Source: Anaerolineaceae bacterium (GTDB lineage Bacteria > Chloroflexota > Anaerolineae > Anaerolineales > Anaerolineaceae). From it: a stretch of 64,000 bases of DNA. Positions 17,705 through 26,689 of the stretch are shown piece after piece (position 1 is the stretch's first letter; the number at the start of each line of letters is the position of its first letter). Below the pieces are notes generated by a model. That model was not told where the DNA came from and ran no database searches. It saw only the letters and a program-made list of their open reading frames with translations. The position numbers and the translations under genes were made by a program. The stretch lies in contig JAURZL010000014.1 in NCBI GenBank assembly GCA_030653365.1, forward strand, positions 186,001 through 250,000. Direction: 5' to 3'.

Positions 17705-18664
17705 ATGAAAAGAATTTTATTATTATTCACCGTACTGTCCTTTTTAGCTTCTCTGTTATTGCCAACCGTAACCACTCAGGCAAATGACGGGGGTGAGTAT
17801 TCGCCACCCTCAGCGGATATCATTGCCCAAACCCTCGCAGATGTCAAATCCTTCAGTTGTGATGAGGTCAGCGATGTCCCTGTGAGTGAGTGCGAGGCAC
17901 TTGTGGCATTTTATTTGAGCACAAATGGGGCGGGGTGGTCATATAGTACCAATTGGCTGGAGAGCTACAATGTCGGCACCTGGTTAGGGGTGACAGTTTC
18001 TGAAGGACATGTCACCATTCTATCTTTATATAGTAAGCAATTATCTGGTACTATCCCGGATGAGATCGGTCAGTTACCCTATCTAAAATTATTAGAGTTA
18101 GCTGGAAACCAATTGACCGGCTCAATTCCGGAATCCTTGGGGTTGCTCACTTATCTTGAAGAAGCTTGCTTAACAAATAATTTAATGTCTGGACCTATCC
18201 CCGATACTTTGGATGGAATGTCATCCCTGCTTAAGCTGTCATTTAATGAGAACCAATTATCCGGAGAAATTCCTGCGTCTTTAGGAAATTTAACTGCCTT
18301 AACAAAATTTTCTTTAGGTAATAACCAATTAACCGGGTCAATTCCGGACTCGTTAGGACAATTAATAAACCTGGACCGGTTTGAGGTATATAAAAATAAT
18401 TTAAGTGGCGAGCTTCCCGAGTCCCTGGGAAACCTATCACTCCTTAAAGAGTTAATCATTTTTGAAAATTCGTTTAGTGGCAGCATTCCTCTACGTTATA
18501 CCAATCTGACGAATGTGACCGATTTTTACTTCTTCGGCACCCAACTGTGTGAACCAACCGCCCCTGAATTTCTTGCCTGGAAAGCCCTGGTTGGCGCTGG
18601 CTGGCACGGCACAGGCCAGATCTGCATGGATTTTCACAATTATCTGCCAATTGTGTATAAATAA
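17705..18664 (+). CDS. Secreted leucine-rich repeat protein
   Basis: 319 aa. It has a signal peptide (KRILLLFTVLSFLASLLLPT) and then a non-repeat cap with C-terminal-type cysteines (FSCDEVSDVPVSECEALVAFY). About seven plant-type LRRs of 24 residues follow, with the pattern NQLTGSIPxSLGxLxxL. Such extracellular LRRs usually mediate protein or surface binding. The protein ends DFHNYLPIVYK; a short hydrophobic-basic tail of this kind recurs at the ends of exported Chloroflexota proteins and may be a sorting or anchoring signal (from memory, not searched). Monocistronic, convergent with the anti-sigma gene, and separated from it by a shared terminator. Confidence 0.88.
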   Translation: MKRILLLFTVLSFLASLLLPTVTTQANDGGEYSPPSADIIAQTLADVKSFSCDEVSDVPVSECEALVAFYLSTNGAGWSYSTNWLESYNVGTWLGVTVSEGHVTILSLYSKQLSGTIPDEIGQLPYLKLLELAGNQLTGSIPESLGLLTYLEEACLTNNLMSGPIPDTLDGMSSLLKLSFNENQLSGEIPASLGNLTALTKFSLGNNQLTGSIPDSLGQLINLDRFEVYKNNLSGELPESLGNLSLLKELIIFENSFSGSIPLRYTNLTNVTDFYFFGTQLCEPTAPEFLAWKALVGAGWHGTGQICMDFHNYLPIVYK

Positions 18665-18665
18665 A

Positions 18666-18692
18666 AAGGGTCAGGCAAAAAGCCTGACCCTT
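18666..18692. terminator. Bidirectional rho-independent terminator
   Basis: Perfect 11-bp stem AAGGGTCAGGC / GCCTGACCCTT with an AAAAA loop, between the convergent LRR and anti-sigma genes. T-runs are weak, but the position and the stem are typical. Confidence 0.8.
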
Positions 18693-18705
18693 CAGTCGCT
18701 ATAAC

Positions 18706-20751
18706 CTAAAAGCCTGCACACTGGTCTTCCATGTTACCATCAACCACATTACTTCCCCCAGTTGGAGCCGGGTAATTCTCTTTACACTGCAAATTTCCAC
18801 CTATGGTGTTGCCCTGCACATAAACCCCACCACGATTGTCAAAGGATTGCAAATCACCACCGATATAGTTACTGGTAAATGACTGGTTGCCCCAGTTCTC
18901 GAAACTTTGCAGGTTACCATCCATTCTCACTGAGTTCACCACTGCTACACCGCTGTATTTTAGCTGAATATCACCATTCACATAAGACCCCGGATGTACT
19001 TCCACCCGATTGGCACCTTCTGCCTGGATGTTTCCTTCCACACTGACACCATACGCATACAGGGTTGCCCCGCTCTGAACTTTGATATTACCTTTCACGT
19101 AAGTGCCGTTCAGGGTACAAATGGTATTCATGGGAACTATCAGCTCGGAGACGGTCACTGCACCGATACTACCTGTGCAGTATCCATCATCATTGGTGTC
19201 TTCTCCGCCCATGGGTTTGGGGGTAAGGCTGGGGATTATCGTTGGCATAGGTAAGGCAGTTGTACTTGGCCCCAGAGTCGGAGTTCCACTTTGTGCTGTG
19301 CCATCCAGATCTTTACATTGGTCTTCTTTGTTTCCGTCCACAGTATTCATGCCGCCGGTAGGTACCGGATAATTTTCTTTACACTGCAAATTTCCATCAA
19401 TGTCGTTACCCTGAACAGTAACCCCGCCACTGTTTTCAAAAGCCTGTAAATCGCCACCAATTCCATTGCTGTTAAAGGTTTGGCTGCCCCAGTTTTTTAC
19501 GCTTTGCAGATTTCCACCAATCCATACCGTATTTACGACCACCACGCCGCTGGTATCAACCTGGATATCACCACCCACGCGGGAATTGGGATGCACTTCC
19601 ACCCGGCTGGCATTTTCAGCCTGGATGTTTCCATCCACCTGAACAGCATAAGCAAACAAGGTTGCGTTACTTTCCACCTTGATGTTTCCCTGAACGCTGG
19701 TGCCATTTAATGTACAGGTGGCGTTCTGCGGGACGATCAAATCAGAGACGGTCACAGCTCCGATATCGCCTGAGCAATACCCATCCCAATAATTCTGTGT
19801 GTTTCCAGGGCTGCTGTCATCTTCACTATAATCGTTGTTTTTATCATCATCCGTTAATATCGGTTTTACTTCGCTCAGGTAAAGCACGCCTTCGCCATCT
19901 GAGTAAGCTTTCACATCAACCCAATCCCCCGCTTTGATAGCATTGCTAATTTCCGAAGCAGCAGTAACCGTCAGGGTATGTCCACTGATGACCCAATTTT
20001 CAGTTGTGATTTTCTCAACATAGCCTTTGAATTCCATTTCATTTTGGAAGCCACCGGCTTTCTCCGAAAACTGGATGGCTTCTTTCACCTTGCCAAGATC
20101 TTGCTCGGGTAGGGAAGCCGATAATCGAATCAAAATTAACGCGTATTCTTTAAGTGACTCGGAAATCATGACAGAGAGCTTGCTGGCCGTTTGTGGATCA
20201 CTTACTGAAACAGATTCAAGTGCCAGAAGTGCGTTTTGAATATGGATTTCATACTGATTGATTATAGGAGCAATTTGATTGATGCGTCCTTTGTCAATCA
20301 ACCCTTTTATTTCTTCCAGGCGTGTACCGGCATAGCGCAGGTGCAATAAAAACTTATTTTCATCTGCTCTTGTTAGAATAATGCGAGTTTGTTCAGCTCT
20401 TGTTTTTATGCTATACAGCCCGTCACCCGGCAAGGATCTGGACGCAGCAACAGCTGTAACGCCAAGGCTGCCAAACAGAAAGGTAATTAATACAATCAGC
20501 GTTGCGCCAATTGCGATTGCTTTTTTAAATTTAGGTGTTGCCATTGAAAAATACTCCTTTAATTGATCGAATTTATTTATTGGTTCTTTTGCCAGCTTTC
20601 CAGCAACCATATCGTCTATTTCCGCTAGATATCGTGCTGTGCTCCTATCAACCCTGTTTGGATCCCGTTCAGGAACCGGTTGCATCTGATTAAGCATTTC
20701 TATAAGATCCGCTTCTATTTTTGATTGTTCTGAGTTCTTATTACTATTCAT
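18706..20751 (-). CDS. Membrane anti-sigma-like protein (DUF5667) with duplicated beta-helix domains
   Basis: 681 aa. A short cytoplasmic N-terminus holds NQMQPVPERDPNRVDRSTA. One transmembrane helix follows at about 75-105, and then a DUF5667-like helical region starting at SRSLPGDGLYSIKTRAEQTR. Next comes a DUF5666-like beta unit with FKGYVEKITTENWVISG. Two tandem copies of a ~155-residue domain complete the protein, each starting GYC[ST]G.IGAVTVS.LIVP and ending GGNLQCKENYP. Their regular GNIQ/GDIQ/GNLQ turns suggest right-handed beta-helices outside the membrane. The gene begins 17 bp after the sigma factor, so the pair is a sigma/anti-sigma unit in which the beta-helices may sense the envelope. 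That role is inferred. Confidence 0.8.
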   Translation of the reverse strand: MNSNKNSEQSKIEADLIEMLNQMQPVPERDPNRVDRSTARYLAEIDDMVAGKLAKEPINKFDQLKEYFSMATPKFKKAIAIGATLIVLITFLFGSLGVTAVAASRSLPGDGLYSIKTRAEQTRIILTRADENKFLLHLRYAGTRLEEIKGLIDKGRINQIAPIINQYEIHIQNALLALESVSVSDPQTASKLSVMISESLKEYALILIRLSASLPEQDLGKVKEAIQFSEKAGGFQNEMEFKGYVEKITTENWVISGHTLTVTAASEISNAIKAGDWVDVKAYSDGEGVLYLSEVKPILTDDDKNNDYSEDDSSPGNTQNYWDGYCSGDIGAVTVSDLIVPQNATCTLNGTSVQGNIKVESNATLFAYAVQVDGNIQAENASRVEVHPNSRVGGDIQVDTSGVVVVNTVWIGGNLQSVKNWGSQTFNSNGIGGDLQAFENSGGVTVQGNDIDGNLQCKENYPVPTGGMNTVDGNKEDQCKDLDGTAQSGTPTLGPSTTALPMPTIIPSLTPKPMGGEDTNDDGYCTGSIGAVTVSELIVPMNTICTLNGTYVKGNIKVQSGATLYAYGVSVEGNIQAEGANRVEVHPGSYVNGDIQLKYSGVAVVNSVRMDGNLQSFENWGNQSFTSNYIGGDLQSFDNRGGVYVQGNTIGGNLQCKENYPAPTGGSNVVDGNMEDQCAGF

Positions 20752-20768
20752 CCTTATCGCTCCTGATC

Positions 20769-21293
20769 CTATGAGAACCTTTTTCGCAAATTGACCAATG
20801 CACGATATTGCAATGCTCTGGTAGACTCAATCGATTTGCCTAGAAATTCTGCAACCCGATCATGAGACCACTCTTCTAAAAATCGCAGGGCAATCACCAT
20901 TCTTTGCTCTTCAGGTAATTTAATCAATGCTTTTCTCAGTTTTTCTTGCTGTTGTTTTGCCAGTATGTGGTTCTCGGCATGTTCACCTGGATCCGACAGG
21001 GTGTGGTCCAACAAAGTATCTTCTGGTTTTTCTTTACGGTAATAATCCACAATCCAGTTATGTGCCATGCGGTACAGGTAAGCCTTTATATTGCCATCCA
21101 GTTTTTTTCCTCTTTGAACAACTTTTAAAAATCTTGTAAACGTCTCCGAAACACATTCTTCTGCCAACTCCCGGTTACCAAGTAGTCGATAGGCATAGCG
21201 ATACATACCTGCATTATTCTCTTCGTAAAGACTCCGCAACCTGTTTCTATCCATTTGTGTATTTTTGTTAACTTGTTGAGTTCTCATGCGCAT
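20769..21293 (-). CDS. RNA polymerase sigma factor, sigma-70 family (ECF-like)
   Basis: 174 aa. Region 2 is visible as ENNAGMYRYAYRLLGNRELA and AYLYRMAHNWIVDYYRKEKP. Region 4 is LPEEQRMVIALRFLEEWSHD followed by VAEFLGKSIESTRALQYRAL, a helix-turn-helix for -35 recognition. Without regions 1 and 3 this is an ECF-sized factor. It directs polymerase to a small regulon under control of the downstream membrane anti-sigma protein. Start uncertain: ATG 21293, 21287 and 21254 are all possible, and none has a strong ribosome site. The first 13 residues before MDRNRLRSLY look non-conserved. Confidence 0.88.
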   Translation of the reverse strand: MRMRTQQVNKNTQMDRNRLRSLYEENNAGMYRYAYRLLGNRELAEECVSETFTRFLKVVQRGKKLDGNIKAYLYRMAHNWIVDYYRKEKPEDTLLDHTLSDPGEHAENHILAKQQQEKLRKALIKLPEEQRMVIALRFLEEWSHDRVAEFLGKSIESTRALQYRALVNLRKRFS

Positions 21294-21355
21294 TGATTCT
21301 CACTATCTATAACGTAATAAGCTAAGAAACATGACGATGATAAAATTTATGGTTC

Positions 21356-21400
21356 ATCTCAATAAAACGGGGCTGGCAGGTGTTTTTGGCGGAAGAGTCC
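21356..21400 (+). repeat. Partial copy of a hairpin (MITE-like) repeat
   Basis: About 38 bp (CATCTCAATAAAACGGGGCT onward, to TTTTTGGCGGA) match the element at 21574-21650 with one mismatch; the right half diverges. The rest of 21294-21808 shows no gene. Confidence 0.65.
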
Positions 21401-21573
21401 GCCATTTCCTGTTGATTGTTTGCCAGGGATTTTTAGTTGAGGACGTCATTCAGTTTGCATCCCATCTTCGTTCCGTTCGATTAAAATGTCTTTTCCTCCA
21501 CTACTATCCTAAAAGAAAAGGGCTACCAATGTCCCGAATTAAGTCTGTAAAATCTATTAATGTATTTATATCA

Positions 21574-21650
21574 TCTCAATAAAACGGGGCTGGCGGGTGT
21601 TTTTGGCGGATTCCTCCACCAAAAAACACCCTGGCCACTAATTATTGATA
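21574..21650. repeat. MITE-like hairpin element, copy 2
   Basis: 77 bp bounded by TCTCAATAA and TTATTGATA (near-perfect inverted termini). It has an internal stem GGGTGTTTTTGG (21595-21606) / CCAAAAAACACCC (21619-21631). A related element with different stem sequence but the same termini is at 43678-43757. Confidence 0.7.
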
Positions 21651-21808
21651 AGACATAAATTTACGCTACTCTTATTATACGAAGGGTGAATTTCACTCAT
21701 TTTCTATTGCAAAAAAAATAAATTTAGTAGACAATAAGGTATCGCTTTGCCAGGTGCCGGGCTGGATCGTCCGTGTTGTCTGGTTTTGTTTTTTGAAAAG
21801 ATAACATC

Positions 21809-24193
21809 ATGGCTCGCATTTCCCATAAACTGAAAAATCCCTTTGAAGGGGCACTCGCCGGTGGAGGAGACCCTGCAACCTCCCCGCTGTATGTATTTGG
21901 TCCCTTCTTAAGCCTTGTTGTGGTCTCGGGTGCAGCCCGAGTTGTTTTCGGTGGGGCGGTGTGGCTGGCTGTGCTGACCATCGCCGTGGTGTCTGCCATG
22001 TACCGTCTGGTGATGCAATGGGTCACCGATGGTTCCGGTGGCAGCGGCCTGAGTGAAGAAGAATTTGGCGGCTGGGCAGTCAAAGTCAATGCGGGCATCA
22101 CCTTCATCGAATACACCCTCACCTTCCTGGTCAGCATGGCAGCCATGGTGACCTTCATCGCAGACCGTTTTCCTGCTCTCAATGGAGACCTGCTAGGTCT
22201 TCCTCTGCGAACGCTGACTGCCATTGGTTTGTCTCTGTTAATTGGATGGCTTGTGAATCGTGGTCCCAAAATGGCGGCACGCACTTTTGGACCAGCGACC
22301 GCTGCGGTTTTAATTCTGCTCTGGATTATGATCTTTTCCACGATAATTCGCACGGGGTTTCATCTGCCTGTGTTTTCCTTCGAAGCCTTTACCCCGCCCA
22401 ATTTGCACTTCACCATCGGGGGCTTTGTGCGCATTCTGGCGGTGATGACCGGTATTGAGGTCTTTGCCAACCTGGTGGCTGCTTTTGATGGCACGCCAAA
22501 ACAAAAGAGTCGCAAAGCCTTTCAGAGCATGCTCATCATCATGAGCACTACCGCTGCGACCATGTTGATTGTGGGCCCTGCGATCTTTTCTCTCTCCGAT
22601 CCATCCATCCGCGAAGTTTCCGTCTTCACCCAGACGATGGATCAACTTCTGCCTGATCCACTGCCTTACCTTGGTTCCCTGGTGGGTATTTTTGTTCTGA
22701 TGTCTGCTTCTGCCGCCAGCGCGCAGGGCTTACAAAACCTGGCATTGGGACTCAAAGAGCGCCATTACATCCCGCCTGTTCTGGGAAAACTGAATCAATT
22801 CGAAGTGGCAGATAAACCGGTCTGGATTGAGATTGGCGTAGTCATTTTTTGTTTTTTGTTGTTCGGTACGCATGAAGAAACCTACCTGGCGCTTTATGCC
22901 GCCGGGGTCTTTATCCTCCTGAGCATGACAGGCTGGGCTGTTACCCATCGCCTGGTCAATCAGGTGCGTGACAAATTCTCCCTTCGCAAGACGGGGCTGA
23001 TCATCGGAACAACCATTGCTGCCATTTTAACCACCAGTGCCACCCTGATTATTTTCGAAGAACGCTTGTTAGAAGGTGCCTGGGTGTACTTCATTTTAAT
23101 TCCGATCCTGTATTTCGCCTTCTCATACTTCCGTAAACGCATTGGCGCGCCTTCTCCCGAGATGGATTACCTGGGTCAAATCAACTCAACCCTGCTGGCC
23201 GGCTTTGGGTTTGGTCAGACTTCTTCTCCCGCTGGTAGAAATGGAAATGGGGTAACCGTCCCGCTCCAATTGGGTTGGATGCCGGAATCGATCTTTACGC
23301 AAAACCGCCTGAATGGAAAAACGAAGCTGCGGCATATTCTCGTATTGCTGGATGGATCCAGTTATGCTGCCCAGGCATTGCCCTATGCTCAATTTTATTG
23401 TGAAACAACTGGTGCTCAATTGACGCTGCTGTCTGCTTCCAAAAAATTTAGGTCGGATCCTGTAAAACTCGAGGAAGCTGAAAACTATCTTGTTTCAGTT
23501 GCGGAAAAAATCCACGCAGCCGGTATTAAAGTCAACAGTCTTGTGATACCTGATTCACCCGCTGAAGCTGCTCGCACATTTGTAACTGAAAAAGAAGTAG
23601 ATCTTGTCGTAATCACCACCCACGGAACGTCCGGAGGAAAGAACTGGCTGCGCGAAGGCTTAACCAGCAAGCTGGTCCATTTATTGGATATTCCTGTACT
23701 GCTGGTGCAGGTTTTTGAGAGTGGTGCTTCTGAAGCACCAATTTTGAATCGCATTCTGGTTTCGTTGGACGGCTCTGTCTTTGCTGAGCAGCTTTTGCCT
23801 TTTGCGCGCCTGATAGGCAAGCTGTTTGATTGCGAGCTGATGCTGATATCCGTCCCCTCTGTGCCCGAGAGCGAAAAATATCGTGCTCCTGCCAGTGTCA
23901 TCCAGGCAATCCGCAAACAGGCTATCAACAGCATGCAGAAGTACCTGGATTCTGTGGCAGAACGATTGCTTGCTGAGGAATTATCCGTGCGAACCATCGT
24001 CACCGGTTCCTATCCGGCTCGTACCATTGTGGATGTGGGCAAGCGCGAAGGGGTGGATCTGATCATGATCACCTCACAAGGGCGTGGTGGTCTCGATCTG
24101 GTCTTCATGGGCAGCGTCGCCCAGCAGGTGGTGCAGTTGACCGACAGCCCGGTCTTCATTCTACCGATTATCAGAGAGCTGTCAGCTGATTGA
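21809..24193 (+). CDS. APC-family permease fused to two universal stress protein domains
   Basis: 794 aa. Residues 1-~450 form an amino acid/polyamine-type permease with about 12 hydrophobic helices; the start reads NPFEGALAGGGDPATSPLYVFGPF. A linker leads to two UspA-like domains (about 505-640 and 645-790). The first contains HILVLLDGSSYAAQALPYA and VVITTHGTSG. The second contains RILVSLDGSVFAEQLLPFA and ITSQGRGGLDLVFMGSVAQQ, the ATP-binding G-rich motif. The Usp domains probably bind nucleotide and gate or signal transport. The substrate is not identifiable. Monocistronic; the start lacks a strong ribosome site. The gene is GC-rich and looks native. Confidence 0.88.
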   Translation: MARISHKLKNPFEGALAGGGDPATSPLYVFGPFLSLVVVSGAARVVFGGAVWLAVLTIAVVSAMYRLVMQWVTDGSGGSGLSEEEFGGWAVKVNAGITFIEYTLTFLVSMAAMVTFIADRFPALNGDLLGLPLRTLTAIGLSLLIGWLVNRGPKMAARTFGPATAAVLILLWIMIFSTIIRTGFHLPVFSFEAFTPPNLHFTIGGFVRILAVMTGIEVFANLVAAFDGTPKQKSRKAFQSMLIIMSTTAATMLIVGPAIFSLSDPSIREVSVFTQTMDQLLPDPLPYLGSLVGIFVLMSASAASAQGLQNLALGLKERHYIPPVLGKLNQFEVADKPVWIEIGVVIFCFLLFGTHEETYLALYAAGVFILLSMTGWAVTHRLVNQVRDKFSLRKTGLIIGTTIAAILTTSATLIIFEERLLEGAWVYFILIPILYFAFSYFRKRIGAPSPEMDYLGQINSTLLAGFGFGQTSSPAGRNGNGVTVPLQLGWMPESIFTQNRLNGKTKLRHILVLLDGSSYAAQALPYAQFYCETTGAQLTLLSASKKFRSDPVKLEEAENYLVSVAEKIHAAGIKVNSLVIPDSPAEAARTFVTEKEVDLVVITTHGTSGGKNWLREGLTSKLVHLLDIPVLLVQVFESGASEAPILNRILVSLDGSVFAEQLLPFARLIGKLFDCELMLISVPSVPESEKYRAPASVIQAIRKQAINSMQKYLDSVAERLLAEELSVRTIVTGSYPARTIVDVGKREGVDLIMITSQGRGGLDLVFMGSVAQQVVQLTDSPVFILPIIRELSAD

Positions 24194-24440
24194 TTCCACA
24201 GTCAAGAAAGCTTCTCCAGTTTCAAAAAAACGATGAAATTCATCTACCGCAACGCTTTGTGTAGTAAGTAGGATCTCGCTTATTCACCAGATTGGATGAT
24301 CCTCCCCACCACGGGTTAAAACCCGTCCGTAATTATCAAACCGATTAAAATCTGTTATTCACCCCGCCTATATTGGTAATCACGATATCGAAAAGGTTTG
24401 TCCTTACCCCTATTTTTGTCTCCTCTCAACTTTCCCCTGC

Positions 24441-24530
24441 GAAGTACGCGTATGAAGCGAGAGCTATCAACTTTTTTCATTTACCCCGTCCCCGGTCTTC
24501 CGCAAAGTACCCGAACTAAGTGAGCGGTAT
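24441..24530. repeat. Two copies of the GAAGTAC...GGTAT hairpin repeat
   Basis: Copies at 24441-24467 (GAAGTACGCG...GCGAGAGCTAT) and 24502-24530 (CAAAGTACCCG...GAGCGGTAT). Relatives lie at 15448-15474 and 37474-37499. Each can fold on a TAC(T/C)CG / CGAGTGGTA-like stem. The space 24194-24653 otherwise holds no gene, apart from the promoter/operator region of the TetR operon. Confidence 0.55.
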
Positions 24531-24615
24531 CTCCGATCAGCCGTCTGCTGTATCATGCCCTTTGGGTATGCGTTGTCAGCCAATTTGTACAACCTTTTAA
24601 TTTGAATATTTCTAA

Positions 24616-24636
24616 AAAACTAATATTATTAGTTTT
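24616..24636. promoter_or_regulatory. Palindromic operator candidate for the TetR-family regulator
   Basis: Perfect 21-bp palindrome made of AAAACTAATA, one central T, then TATTAGTTTT. It sits 18 bp ahead of the TetR gene start. Position and symmetry are typical of a TetR autoregulatory operator. Confidence 0.65.
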
Positions 24637-24653
24637 ATTAACAAAAGGCGCTT

Positions 24654-25289
24654 ATGACCAAAACTAACTCCCCCCTTCTCCATCAAAAACGTGCAGCCAT
24701 GAAATCACGAATTTTAGATACCGCCCGCGAGATCATGCGAAAGGATGGTGTCGCAGCCCTCTCAATACAGGAACTTGCCCGCCGCATGAACATGCGAGCC
24801 CCTTCTCTCTATAATTACTTTGTCTCTAAGACCGAGATCTACGATGCGCTCTTCCGATTTGGTTATCAATGCTTCGATCAGTATAATAATCAATTGGTTC
24901 TCTCGGGTGATGATTGGCAGAATGACCTCTCAATCCTCATGGAAGGCTACATGACTTTTGCCATCCAGAACCCAGAACTCTACCAGCTATGTTTCGAGCG
25001 CCCAGTGCCCGGGTTTGTGCCATCTGAAGAGAGCCTACAACTTAGCTTTGGAATTTTGCAGCGCTATTATGACCACGTACGGGACTGGCTACCCCAGTTG
25101 AACACTGATCTGAATGAGCAACAACTGTCCGATTTGCTGATCGCGATCACTCACGGTCTAACCGCCCTTCATCTGGCGAATCAGCCCGACCTGCCGTCTG
25201 GTGAGGGCCGCTTCGGATCCCTGATTCCAGCAGTGATTCCAATACTCGGCAAAGCCTGGCAAAATAACCTTCGAGCCCATAAGGAGTAA
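24654..25289 (+). CDS. TetR/AcrR family transcriptional regulator
   Basis: 211 aa. The N-terminal helix-turn-helix is clear: ILDTAREIMRKDGVAALSIQ, then LARRMNMRAPSLYNYFVSKT. The C-terminal ligand domain resembles the WHG/TetR_C_13-type group (FAIQNPELYQLCFERPVPGF). It likely represses its own operon through the palindrome at 24616-24636 and responds to a small ligand, unknown. The next gene starts 3 bp after the stop, so it is probably co-transcribed and may be the detoxifying or thiol-dependent partner. Confidence 0.9.
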   Translation: MTKTNSPLLHQKRAAMKSRILDTAREIMRKDGVAALSIQELARRMNMRAPSLYNYFVSKTEIYDALFRFGYQCFDQYNNQLVLSGDDWQNDLSILMEGYMTFAIQNPELYQLCFERPVPGFVPSEESLQLSFGILQRYYDHVRDWLPQLNTDLNEQQLSDLLIAITHGLTALHLANQPDLPSGEGRFGSLIPAVIPILGKAWQNNLRAHKE

Positions 25290-25292
25290 AAA

Positions 25293-26141
25293 ATGATTAC
25301 CGGTACAACAAACCAAACCAGCATTCAAACAATCCCTAACGCACTCAATATCGCCTACGTCACAGCCGACGAAGCCTTCCGACTTTTGGAAACTGAATTC
25401 CATCGTTTCAGACAGCTACTCGATAAACTCAATGATAACGATTGGCACAAACCAACCGCCTGTACTACCTGGAGCGTTAAGGATATACTGGCTCACCAGG
25501 CTGGCGGCTATGCCAGTGGTACTGGATACCGCGAGATGATCCGCCAATACACAAGCAAGCCAAAACCTGGTCAGCTGCCTGAAGATGCAATCAATGATTT
25601 ACAGGTAAACGAACGCAAACATAACTCACCTGCTGAATTAATTAAGGAGCTTCACTCGGTTGGGCATATAGCCATCCGGAAATGGGCGTACCGATTCCAT
25701 ATTGCCAAAATTGCCACCGATCTGATCAAGGTTCCACACCCGATATCCGGGAAAATGTCCATCAGATATCTGATGTGGATCATTCACAGCCGTGATACCT
25801 GGATGCATCGCCTGGATATCTGCCGCGCGACCGGTAACCTTTTTGAGCAAAGCGCTGAGCACGATGGACGAATAGCAGCCCTCGTGATGCTGGATGTTGC
25901 CCGTCAACTCTCCAATAAACTGGATGGTAAGGCTATCACAATCGAACTTAAAGGTATTGCCGGTGGCATTTGGAAGGCGGGCAATGGTAATGAAGTTGCC
26001 AGATTGCGCATGGATGTCCTCGATTTTAACATCTTCGTCTCCGGGAGATATTCCTATGAAGAAGGGCTTTCCCGCGCCACACTTTCCGGTGATAACGATT
26101 TTCTGAAGGTTATCCTCAAAGACCTTTTGATCCTTTTTTAA
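25293..26141 (+). CDS. DinB/maleylpyruvate isomerase-like (MDMPI_N) family protein
   Basis: 282 aa. An N-terminal four-helix DinB-fold domain shows FRQLLDKLNDNDWHKPTACT and WSVKDILAHQAGG, with the metal-ligand histidine region typical of mycothiol- or thiol-dependent enzymes. A later IHSRDTWMHRLDICRATG supplies further histidines. A C-terminal SCP2-like segment follows. Known relatives are thiol-dependent isomerases or S-transferases; the substrate is unknown. The AAGGAG site before ATG 25293 overlaps the end of the TetR gene, so the two form an operon. Confidence 0.75.
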   Translation: MITGTTNQTSIQTIPNALNIAYVTADEAFRLLETEFHRFRQLLDKLNDNDWHKPTACTTWSVKDILAHQAGGYASGTGYREMIRQYTSKPKPGQLPEDAINDLQVNERKHNSPAELIKELHSVGHIAIRKWAYRFHIAKIATDLIKVPHPISGKMSIRYLMWIIHSRDTWMHRLDICRATGNLFEQSAEHDGRIAALVMLDVARQLSNKLDGKAITIELKGIAGGIWKAGNGNEVARLRMDVLDFNIFVSGRYSYEEGLSRATLSGDNDFLKVILKDLLILF

Positions 26142-26294
26142 TTTACCATTTTTCCCCAACAATTCGGGGATTGGGTAACCAGAAGGAATTGGGATTCTGA
26201 TCTTAAGAATATACATTCACTTTTGAAACCTCTTTTTGTATTGATAATTATTATCAAACAGACGTCAAAATTTTTTTTATAAAAAGGCAACCAT

Positions 26295-26660
26295 ATGGAA
26301 AAACCAACCAACATCACCGATTACATCCATGCAGCCCCCGAAGCGTCGCAACCAAAATTGTGGGAATTACTGGAAATCCTGCGTAAAGCTGCCCCTGGCG
26401 CTGAGGAAAACCTTAAATGGGGACAACCAGCTCTGTCCTTCCAATGGATACTCTTCCAGTTTGCTGGTTTTAAAAAGCACGTGGGGGTATATCCTCATCC
26501 TGATGTGGTCAAAGCCTTTGAAGATCGATTGACAGACTACAAAACCTCCAGCAGTACCATCCAATTTCCGCTGGATAAGCCTTTACCATCCGACCTCATC
26601 TACGAAATTGCTAAATATCGTGTGCGTGAAAGCAAGGAAAAAGGCGTGAAATGGAAGTAA
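26295..26660 (+). CDS. DUF1801 (YdhG-like) domain protein
   Basis: 121 aa, full length for small DUF1801 proteins. Visible motifs: TDYIHAAPEASQPKLWELLE, EENLKWGQPALSF, KKHVGVYPHP, and IQFPLDKPLPSDLI near the C-terminus. A relative, B. subtilis YdhG/FrataxinL, is proposed as an iron chaperone; a role here is not shown. It is separate from the TetR operon by 153 bp, with AAAAAGGC before its ATG. Confidence 0.85.
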   Translation: MEKPTNITDYIHAAPEASQPKLWELLEILRKAAPGAEENLKWGQPALSFQWILFQFAGFKKHVGVYPHPDVVKAFEDRLTDYKTSSSTIQFPLDKPLPSDLIYEIAKYRVRESKEKGVKWK

Positions 26661-26670
26661 TCTCGTGTAG

Positions 26671-26689
26671 GGTGCATCGCTGATGCACC
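26671..26689. repeat. Hairpin repeat GGTGCATC-GCT-GATGCACC
   Basis: Perfect 8-bp inverted repeat with a 3-base loop just after the DUF1801 gene. A related hairpin with the same GTAGGGTGC lead is at 50775-50794. No T-run follows, so it is more likely a dispersed repeat than a terminator. Confidence 0.55.

Noticed and set aside
16900-17787. 295-aa plus-strand frame opposite the DUF255 gene
   Set aside because: Antisense to a complete conserved protein and no domain content; the tail overlaps the LRR start.
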